Below, piece after piece: positions 1 through 6,118 of a stretch of 33,385 nt of DNA. Below the pieces are notes generated by a model, which ran no database searches, was not told where the DNA came from, and was given only the letters and a program-made list of their open reading frames with translations. The position numbers were made by a program, and so were the translations under genes. The DNA is from an uncultured Prevotellaceae bacterium (lineage in GTDB: Bacteria; Bacteroidota; Bacteroidia; Bacteroidales; Bacteroidaceae). Location of the stretch: assembly GCA_946406555.1 (NCBI GenBank), contig CAMJLB010000022.1:1-33385 (forward strand). The letters are read 5' to 3'. Position 1 is the first letter of the stretch; each line of letters starts with the position of its first letter.

Positions 1-1112
1 AGCTGCTTGATGCCGAGCGACATCTTGCGCTCGTCGCGGTCGAGGGTCAGGATGACGGCCTCAACCTCGTCGCCCACCTTGAGGAACTCCTGTGCGCTGC
101 GCAGATGCTGGCTCCACGACATCTCGCTGACGTGGATAAGACCCTCGACACCAGGCTGCACCTCAACGAATGCGCCGTAGTCGGCAATGACGACCACCTT
201 ACCCTTGATGTGGTCGCCCACCTTGAGGTTCGGGTCGAGTGCATCCCAAGGATGAGGAGTGAGCTGCTTCAGACCGAGGGCGATGCGCTTCTTCTCTTCG
301 TCGAAGTCGAGAATCACGACATTGATCTTCTGGTCGAGCTCTACCACCTTCTTAGGATCGTCTACGCGGCCCCAGCTCAGGTCGGTGATGTGAATCAGAC
401 CGTCGACGCCGCCGAGGTCGACGAACACGCCGTAGCTGGTGATGTTCTTCACCGTGCCTTCGAGGATCTGGCCCTTCTCGAGCTTCGAGATAATCTCTTG
501 CTTCTGAGCCTCGAGCTCGGCCTCGATGAGGGCCTTGTGGCTGACGACCACGTTGCGGAACTCCTGATTGATCTTCACCACCTTGAACTCCATGGTCTTG
601 CCCACGAACTGGTCGTAGTCGCGTATGGGATGAACGTCGATTTGCGAGCCGGGCAGGAAAGCCTCGATTCCGAACACGTCGACAATCATGCCGCCCTTGG
701 TGCGGCACTTGATGTAGCCCTGAATGATCTGCTGCTCGTCGAGGGCGGCGTTCACACGCTCCCACGACTTCGAGAGGCGGGCCTTCTTGTGAGAGAGCTG
801 CAGCTTGCCGCTCTTGTCCTCAACGCTCTCCACATACACCTCAACGGTGTCGCCCTCTTTCAGGTCGGGATTGTAGCGGAACTCACTGGCGGGGATGATG
901 CCATCGCTCTTGTAGCCAATGTTGACCACCACTTCCTTCTTGTCGACCGAGATGACCTTGCCATCAACCACCTGATGGTCGGCCACCTTGTTCAGGGTCT
1001 CGTCGTAGGCCTTGTCGAGTTCTTCTTTGCTCACGCTGGCCACGGTGCCATTCTCAAACTCGTCCCAGTTGAAGTCCTGCAACGGCTGAACGTTCTTTGT
1101 TAATTCTGACAT
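1..1112 (-). CDS. rpsA: 30S ribosomal protein S1, 3' part missing at window edge
   Basis: This encodes ribosomal protein S1, which binds mRNA on the 30S subunit and helps translation start. The ATG at 1112 opens a frame beginning MSELTKNVQPLQDFNWDEF that stays open to the left edge, giving about 370 codons. Four S1-type OB-fold repeats can be read, at about residues 47-115, 130-195, 213-283 and 299-370. The third and fourth carry the typical YGVFVDLGGVDGLIHI and YGAFVEVQPGVEGLIHVSE cores. Bacteroidetes S1 is usually near 600 residues with six repeats, so about a third lies outside the window. The antisense frame over the same DNA is long but is only a shadow. A structured leader of about 137 nt precedes the gene, which suggests autoregulation, as is common for ribosomal protein genes. 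Confidence 0.97.
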   Translation of the reverse strand, partial: MSELTKNVQPLQDFNWDEFENGTVASVSKEELDKAYDETLNKVADHQVVDGKVISVDKKEVVVNIGYKSDGIIPASEFRYNPDLKEGDTVEVYVESVEDKSGKLQLSHKKARLSKSWERVNAALDEQQIIQGYIKCRTKGGMIVDVFGIEAFLPGSQIDVHPIRDYDQFVGKTMEFKVVKINQEFRNVVVSHKALIEAELEAQKQEIISKLEKGQILEGTVKNITSYGVFVDLGGVDGLIHITDLSWGRVDDPKKVVELDQKINVVILDFDEEKKRIALGLKQLTPHPWDALDPNLKVGDHIKGKVVVIADYGAFVEVQPGVEGLIHVSEMSWSQHLRSAQEFLKVGDEVEAVILTLDRDERKMSLGIKQ

Positions 1113-1250
1113 TTGTTGTAAAAATTGCGCCTCCTGCAAGGAGACATGGCCTGAGCAGGCACTCGTCAAGCCGGTTTAAGGATTTAACTTCATTGTAGAG
1201 AGGCCCCATGCCTGCTTGGGACTCTCTGCGCCGGAGTGTCGGCGCAAACA
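1113..1250 (-). promoter_or_regulatory. structured rpsA 5' leader with possible pseudoknot
   Basis: Read on the minus strand, the presumed transcript starts near 1250 and folds at once. Hairpin 1 pairs 1240-1245 with 1228-1233 (GCGCCG/CGGCGC). Hairpin 2 pairs 1222-1227 with 1197-1202 (AGAGAG/CTCTCT) plus an inner CCC/GGG. Eight of its ten loop bases (1209-1216, AGCAGGCA) are perfectly complementary to 1154-1161 (TGCCTGCT), so an H-type pseudoknot is possible. A small hairpin (1139-1143 with 1131-1135) holds the purine-rich GGAG close to the start. Ribosomal proteins often repress their own mRNA through such folds. That S1 binds this one is inference. Together with the two promoters, this fills the 318-base gap between rpsA and the peptidase. 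Confidence 0.6.
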
Positions 1251-1254
1251 GGTT

Positions 1255-1263
1255 GCAAAGTTA
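1255..1263 (-). promoter_or_regulatory. rpsA: rpsA promoter, -7 box
   Basis: TAACTTTGC on the minus strand fits the Bacteroidetes -7 element TAnnTTTG. It would start transcription near 1250, just where the leader begins to fold. No well-spaced -33 TTTG is visible: the nearest is only 12 bp away. Confidence 0.5.
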
Positions 1264-1366
1264 CTGTTTTTTATCCAAATCACATTATTTAATATACGCA
1301 ACAGAGCCTGTTTTACATTTATTTAGCATTTTTTACGGATAAAACACGCTCCGTTGCAGCTTTTTG

Positions 1367-1398
1367 TTTGTCTGTTCGCGCAATTTTATGTAATTTTG
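1367..1398 (+). promoter_or_regulatory. Bacteroidetes-type promoter for the C1B peptidase gene
   Basis: TTTG at 1367-1370, a 20-bp spacer and TAATTTTG at 1391-1398 match the Bacteroidetes primary sigma consensus exactly. The ATG follows 33 bases after the -7 box, leaving a short A-rich leader with no clear Shine-Dalgarno sequence. Confidence 0.75.
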
Positions 1399-1430
1399 TG
1401 GCAAAATTTCAGTAAAAACACATCAACCTT

Positions 1431-2831
1431 ATGAATAAGACCCACATTCTATTGCTCTCCTGGCTATGCCTCGCCTCTGGAGTGCAGGCACAGAAAGCAG
1501 GCGGCATCTCGCCACAGATGCTGCGCGACATTGTGAAAGAACAACAGCAGGACCCTGCCAGCAATGCCCTGCAAAACGCAGTGGCAGCCAACGCCATAGA
1601 CGACCTGACGCGCAACCGGCAGAACGCCCGCGCCCTGGACACCCACTTCAGCATAGAGACCCGCCGGCAGAGCATCACCGACCAGAAGCAGTCGGGCCGC
1701 TGCTGGATGTTCAGCGGCATGAACGTGCTGCGCGCCGACTTCCAGCGACGCACCGACTCGCTCACCGTGAGTTTCTCGCAGGCATACCTCTTCTTCTACG
1801 ACCAACTGGAGAAGGCCAACCTCATGCTGCAAGGCGTGATAGACACGGGCACAAAGCCCATCGACGACCAGAGGGTGCAGTTCTTCTTCCACTACCCCAT
1901 CGGCGACGGGGGCACCTTCTGCGGCGTGGCCGACCTGGCCGAGAAATACGGACTGGTGCCCACCGAGGTGATGCCCGAGACTTATAGCAGCGACAACACG
2001 GCCCGCGCCCGGCAGCTGGTGGCCTCGAAACTGCGCGAGTTTGGACTGCAGCTACGCGACATGGTGCAGAAAGGCAAGAAGCCCGCTGCCATAGAGAAGG
2101 CCAAGACACGCATGCTGGCACAGGTTTACCACATGCTGCAATACGTGATCGGAGAGCCGCCCACAAAATTCAGCTATGCCTTCAAAAACGAAAAGGGCGT
2201 GGCCACGGGCGAGGCGAAGGAGTACACGCCGATGTCGTTCTACGAGGAGGTGGTGGGCAAACCGCTCAACGGCACCTTCATCATGGTGATGAACGACCCA
2301 CGGCGTGAATACTACAAGACCTACGAGGTGGAGTACGACCGCCACACCTACGACGGGCATAACTGGAAATACGTGAACCTGCCCATGGACGACATTGAGC
2401 AGATGGCCATCGCTGCCCTGCGCGACGGCCGGAAGCTATACAGCAGCTACGACGTGGGCAAGCAGCTCGACCGCAAGCGGGGCTTTGCCGACACAGAGAA
2501 CTTCGACTACGGAGCACTCTTCCATACCACCTTCGGCATGGACAAGGCTCAGCGCATCATGACCTTCGACAGCGGCTCTACCCATGCCATGACGCTCACC
2601 GCCGTTGACCTCGACGCCAAAGGCAAAGCCACGAAATGGAAGGTGGAGAACTCCTGGGGGGCCGACTGGGGGCAGCAGGGCTGCCTGATCATGACCGACC
2701 GCTGGCTGCGCGAATACATGTTCCGGCTGGTGGTGCCCAACGAGTATGTACCGGAGAAAGTCATGCGGGCCTATCAAACCACGCCTGTGATGGTGATGCC
2801 CGAAGACCCACTATTCCTGCCCGACGAATAA
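1431..2831 (+). CDS. secreted C1B cysteine aminopeptidase (bleomycin hydrolase family)
   Basis: This is a 466-residue papain-fold peptidase of the bleomycin hydrolase/PepC family, which trims amino acids from peptide N-termini. The catalytic triad is complete: Cys91 in SGRCWMFSG, His385 in GSTHAMTL and Asn407 in KVENSWGADWG. Residues 1-20 form a signal peptide (hydrophobic ILLLSWLCLASG ending GVQA before QKAGG), so the enzyme probably acts in the periplasm or outside the cell, unlike cytoplasmic PepC. The length is normal for the family. The start at 1431 gives the signal peptide directly and sits behind a good promoter. The protein ends in an acidic PDE tail; in known members the C-terminus reaches into the active-site cleft and sets exopeptidase behaviour. 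The next gene follows after 86 bases. Confidence 0.9.
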   Translation: MNKTHILLLSWLCLASGVQAQKAGGISPQMLRDIVKEQQQDPASNALQNAVAANAIDDLTRNRQNARALDTHFSIETRRQSITDQKQSGRCWMFSGMNVLRADFQRRTDSLTVSFSQAYLFFYDQLEKANLMLQGVIDTGTKPIDDQRVQFFFHYPIGDGGTFCGVADLAEKYGLVPTEVMPETYSSDNTARARQLVASKLREFGLQLRDMVQKGKKPAAIEKAKTRMLAQVYHMLQYVIGEPPTKFSYAFKNEKGVATGEAKEYTPMSFYEEVVGKPLNGTFIMVMNDPRREYYKTYEVEYDRHTYDGHNWKYVNLPMDDIEQMAIAALRDGRKLYSSYDVGKQLDRKRGFADTENFDYGALFHTTFGMDKAQRIMTFDSGSTHAMTLTAVDLDAKGKATKWKVENSWGADWGQQGCLIMTDRWLREYMFRLVVPNEYVPEKVMRAYQTTPVMVMPEDPLFLPDE

Positions 2832-2857
2832 CCATAGGAAAAAGACAGGGCCGTCTG

Positions 2858-2884
2858 GCCTGACCTTTCAGGCAGTAATGCCTG
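2858..2884 (+). promoter_or_regulatory. two overlapping, mutually exclusive hairpins
   Basis: GCCTGA-CCTT-TCAGGC (2858-2873) and CAGGCA-GTAA-TGCCTG (2869-2884) are both perfect six-base-pair stems, and they share 2869-2873, so only one can form at a time. They lie between the peptidase and the alarmone-synthetase-like gene. There is no T-run after the second, so it is not a convincing terminator. An attenuator or RNA-processing site is possible. Confidence 0.35.
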
Positions 2885-2917
2885 TCTTATGCTGCGGAGT
2901 AGCAAAACTATGTAATC

Positions 2918-4003
2918 ATGAATCACCAATTAGACATGCATGGAGAAACGCTCATGAAGCAATACCGTGAGCGTCTTTCTTTATATGAACACTTAGCCCA
3001 TCTGGCCGACACAGCCTTGCGCAAAGCCCTCGACGAGCAGCACGTGAGGGTGGCCACCATAGAGTACCGGGTGAAGACCAGCGACTCGCTCGCCGGCAAG
3101 CTGGAACTGAAAGGCGGAAAATACCACTCCCTCGACGACGTGACCGACATCGTGGGCATACGCGTGGTGACCTTCTACAGCGACGATGTAGACAAGGTGG
3201 CCGCCATCGTGAACGAAACATTCTACGTAGACAGGGAAAAGTCGGTAGACAAGCGCAAGCTGCACCACTTGGACAGCTTCGGCTACAACTCTCTGCACTA
3301 TATATGCAAGTTGCCCAAAGAAATAGCCGACGAGCCAGACTCGCCGATGCTGAACAAGCTATCCTTCGAGATACAGATGCGCACCGCCCTGCAGCACGTG
3401 TGGAGCACGCTGAACCACGACACGGGATACAAAGGCGGCGTGAAGATTCCGCAAGAATATCTGCGGCAATTCAACCGGCTGGCGGGTATGATGGAACTGA
3501 TAGACGAAGAGTTCAGCCGGCTGCGCAACGTGCTGACCGACTACCGGCGGCAGATGATGGCACTGGAGGCATCGGGACAACTCGACGACGTGGACCTGAA
3601 TACCGAGACCTTCCGCCGATACCTGGAAACGCACCCCTTCGCCCGACTGAACAAACGCATCGCTGCCATCAACCAAGCCGAGCTGTACCCCGTGACGCTG
3701 ATGCCCTTTCTGCGCGTGCTCAGGAAACTGGGCATGAACACGCTTGGCGACGTGAACAAAATGATAGAAGAGCATAGCGATGATGCCTACCGGCTGGCCG
3801 TGGCCCAACTGGGAACCACCGACCTCGACATCGTATCGGAAAACATCGGCATTCAGAACCTATGTTATGTCTATGTCTTGAAGCAGGGAGGGGGGCCTGC
3901 CGGCATCCGGCAGATATTCGACTGGCTGAACGGCTATGATCCTGGCAACATTCAGCTGGCCAAAGAGCTGTTTGAGCAATCGCAGAAACTTTCATTGGTA
4001 TAA
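2918..4003 (+). CDS. RelA/SpoT-domain protein, probable (p)ppGpp synthetase
   Basis: This 361-residue protein carries one RelA_SpoT nucleotidyltransferase domain at about residues 20-175 and an unassigned helical C-terminal part. Visible conserved features are the basic stretch around residues 45-70, Asp77 in VTDIVGIRVV (metal binding in the family), Tyr123 in GYNSLHY (stacks on the GDP/GTP base) and the EIQMRTALQHVWSTLNHD block (Glu151, Gln153, Arg155, His167). No HD, TGS or ACT domain is present, so it resembles a small alarmone synthetase with a C-terminal extension. The relic of an HD hydrolase starts 15 bases after its stop codon, suggesting that the pair once formed a split synthetase/hydrolase operon. 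In-frame ATGs at codons 7 and 13 are alternative starts. Activity is inferred, not shown. Confidence 0.8.
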   Translation: MNHQLDMHGETLMKQYRERLSLYEHLAHLADTALRKALDEQHVRVATIEYRVKTSDSLAGKLELKGGKYHSLDDVTDIVGIRVVTFYSDDVDKVAAIVNETFYVDREKSVDKRKLHHLDSFGYNSLHYICKLPKEIADEPDSPMLNKLSFEIQMRTALQHVWSTLNHDTGYKGGVKIPQEYLRQFNRLAGMMELIDEEFSRLRNVLTDYRRQMMALEASGQLDDVDLNTETFRRYLETHPFARLNKRIAAINQAELYPVTLMPFLRVLRKLGMNTLGDVNKMIEEHSDDAYRLAVAQLGTTDLDIVSENIGIQNLCYVYVLKQGGGPAGIRQIFDWLNGYDPGNIQLAKELFEQSQKLSLV

Positions 4004-4017
4004 TAAACTGAACAATC

Positions 4018-4184
4018 ATGGCTAACAGACCCCTGAACACCGAACTGCTTGACCGTGCCATCGTGTTTGCCGTAGAAGCCCATGCAGGCACCGAGCGTCG
4101 CGGCAAGGGCTCAGCGAGCTGCACGACACCTTTGCCTACAAAGAATTCGAGCAACTGGTAGATAAGGTCTTTGGCAGGAAATAG
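4018..4184 (+). pseudogene. remnant of HD-domain (p)ppGpp hydrolase-like gene
   Basis: The first 31 codons, starting MANRPLNTELLDRAIVF and ending AHAGTERRGKG, match the N-terminus of small HD-family alarmone-hydrolase-like proteins. After about 4110 that frame becomes unrelated and stops at 4159-4161 (47 codons). The frame one base away then reads LSELHDTFAYKEFEQLVDKV and ends at 4182-4184, which looks like the normal C-terminus of the same family. The middle, including the whole HD metal site, is missing, about 130 residues judging from the usual 190-200 residue length (my recollection of the family). This is a single internal deletion plus a frameshift. It directly follows the synthetase gene, so the organism lacks hydrolase function at this locus. 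Confidence 0.75.
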
Positions 4185-4208
4185 CATCACGACAAAGGCC
4201 GTGTAAAT

Positions 4209-4244
4209 ACAGCACAGGCGGGGTCTCCACCCCGCCTGTGCTGT
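4209..4244. terminator. strong bidirectional terminator hairpin
   Basis: A perfect 15-bp stem (4209-4223 with 4230-4244, starting ACAGCACAGGCGGGG) encloses a six-base loop. It sits between convergent genes, and its right arm touches the stop codon of the copper ATPase gene. The T-run on either side is weak, but stem strength and position support a shared terminator. Confidence 0.8.
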
Positions 4245-6118
4245 CATTTCCGGCATTTCAGCCGCAGGCTGTTGAGCACCACGCTGACACTGCTGCAAGC
4301 CATGAGGGCCGATGCCAGCATGGGCGTAATCTGCCAGTGCAGGCCAAAGAGATAGGGCACTCCGGCAGCAAGGGGTATGCACACAAGATTATAGATGAAA
4401 GCCCAGAAAAGGTTCTGGTGGATGGTGGCCACTGTCTGCCGGCTGAGGGTGATGGCCTGCGGAATACGCCTGAGGTCATCGCCCATCAGCGTCACCTGCG
4501 CCACCTGCATGGCCACATCGGTGCCACGGCCCATGGCAATGCTCACGTCGGCCCAGGCCAGCGCCTGCGAGTCGTTGACACCGTCGCCCACCATGGCCAC
4601 ATGATGCCCCTGCGACTGCAGGCGGCGAACGAGGTTCTCCTTGTCTTGGGGCAACACCTGGGCTTGATAGTGATCGATGCCGGCTGCCTGGGCAATGGGT
4701 ACCACTCGCTCTTCCTTGTCGCCACTGATCATGTGGATGTCGATGCCTATAGAGCGCAGCAGGTCCATGGCCTCACGGGCATGCGGACGGAGGACTTCTT
4801 CGTTGAGCGATGTATCGGTGAGCGTGCCAGTCTTGTCGACTACCATGGCGTCGACACGGCGAAGCTGCTCAAGGGCTGTGGCATCTTTTATCAGGATATT
4901 CATCTCTGCAGCTCGGCCAATGCCCACCATGAGAGCCGTGGGGGTGGCAAGCCCCATGGCACAGGGGCAGGCTACGACCAGCACCGAAACAGCAGAGAGC
5001 ACGGCCTGGGGCAGCATGGCGGCACCACCAATGAGCCACCAAAGCAGAAAGGTGAGCAACGACAAGGACACCACAATGGGAACGAATACCAAGGCGATAC
5101 GGTCGACAACCCGCTGAACGGGTGCCTTAGACCCTTGCGCCTGCTGCACCATGCGGATCATGCCGGCAAGCACGGTCTGCTGCCCCACCTGAGTGGCTTT
5201 CATGCGAAGGGTGCCACTGCTGACGATGGTGCCTGCCAGCACGGAGGCGTCGGGTTGCTTGGTCACGGGCACGGCCTCGCCCGTCATCATCGACTCGTCG
5301 ACGGCAGCTTCCGTAGTGGCCGTCACCACGCCATCGACGGGAATTTTCTCGCCCGTTCTCACTTCAAGAATATCGCCTTTCTGCACAGCTGATATAGGAA
5401 TATCGACAGTAGAACCATCGCCCACACAGTGGGCCGTCTTGGGCTGCAGACCCATCAAGGCGCGGATGCTTGAGGCTGTGCCATGCTTGGCACGCTCTTC
5501 GAGCAGACGGCCGGTGAGCACAAAGGTGATAATCATGACCGAGGCATCGAAATAGGTATGATTCTCTATGCCCCGGCTACCCCAGAACTGCTCACCCCAG
5601 AAGGTATTGAAAACGCTGAACACGAACGAGATGCCCGTAGAGAGTGCCACCAGCGTATCCATATTGGCCGAGGCATGAAGCAGCTGGCGGAAGGCACTGA
5701 CATAGAACTGCCGACCGCAATAGACGAGATTGAGCAGTGCCAGGATGAGGGCGAGCTGATTGCGCACGCCAGTGCCATAGGCTTGCAATCCCAGCCACCC
5801 CATGGTGCAGGCCATACACAGCAAGGCAAAAAGCCAGGAAAGAAGCACCTTGCGGCGCAACGAAAGATAGGCACGGCGCTCCAACGCCTCTACATTACGG
5901 TCTTCCTCGATGACCATGTCGTAGCCGATGCTGGCCAATGCCTGCTGTAGCTGTTGAGGCGAGGTGAGAGCGGTATCGTATTCGATGAGGGCCGAGCGGC
6001 CAGGCAGGCTGACGCTGGCCGAGATTACGCCCTCAGTGGCATTGAGCTTCTTGTCGACTCGGGCTGAACAGCCCGCACACATCATACCGAGAACGGCAAA
6101 AGTCTTTTTCTGTATCAT
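4244..6118 (-). CDS. copA: copper-type P1B ATPase lacking most of the nucleotide-binding domain
   Basis: This is a 624-residue heavy-metal P-type ATPase. Present in order: an N-terminal HMA domain with the metal site CAGC (Cys14, Cys17); membrane helices; the actuator motif MTGEAVPV near residue 278; the CPC metal motif in ACPCAMGLATP near 384; the phosphorylation site DKTGTLTD near 427; GDGVND near 512; and the paired helices with YN and MACSSVSV that mark Cu(I) pumps. DKTGT and GDGVND lie only about 85 residues apart, against roughly 190-200 in complete family members. The usual SEHP motif is absent and TGDN reads SGDK. So about 110 residues, essentially the N-domain, are missing in frame. 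ATP-driven export is doubtful unless the family tolerates this. The gene overlaps the upstream receptor-like gene by four bases (ATGA). Confidence 0.85.
   Translation of the reverse strand: MIQKKTFAVLGMMCAGCSARVDKKLNATEGVISASVSLPGRSALIEYDTALTSPQQLQQALASIGYDMVIEEDRNVEALERRAYLSLRRKVLLSWLFALLCMACTMGWLGLQAYGTGVRNQLALILALLNLVYCGRQFYVSAFRQLLHASANMDTLVALSTGISFVFSVFNTFWGEQFWGSRGIENHTYFDASVMIITFVLTGRLLEERAKHGTASSIRALMGLQPKTAHCVGDGSTVDIPISAVQKGDILEVRTGEKIPVDGVVTATTEAAVDESMMTGEAVPVTKQPDASVLAGTIVSSGTLRMKATQVGQQTVLAGMIRMVQQAQGSKAPVQRVVDRIALVFVPIVVSLSLLTFLLWWLIGGAAMLPQAVLSAVSVLVVACPCAMGLATPTALMVGIGRAAEMNILIKDATALEQLRRVDAMVVDKTGTLTDTSLNEEVLRPHAREAMDLLRSIGIDIHMISGDKEERVVPIAQAAGIDHYQAQVLPQDKENLVRRLQSQGHHVAMVGDGVNDSQALAWADVSIAMGRGTDVAMQVAQVTLMGDDLRRIPQAITLSRQTVATIHQNLFWAFIYNLVCIPLAAGVPYLFGLHWQITPMLASALMACSSVSVVLNSLRLKCRK

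Noticed and set aside
105..1103. Long plus-strand open frame opposite rpsA (332 codons)
   Set aside because: It is the antisense of a clear S1 protein. The translation is rich in His, Leu and Val without domain pattern.
4238..5392. Plus-strand open frame of 384 codons over the copper ATPase
   Set aside because: Antisense shadow: the minus strand has all P-type ATPase motifs.
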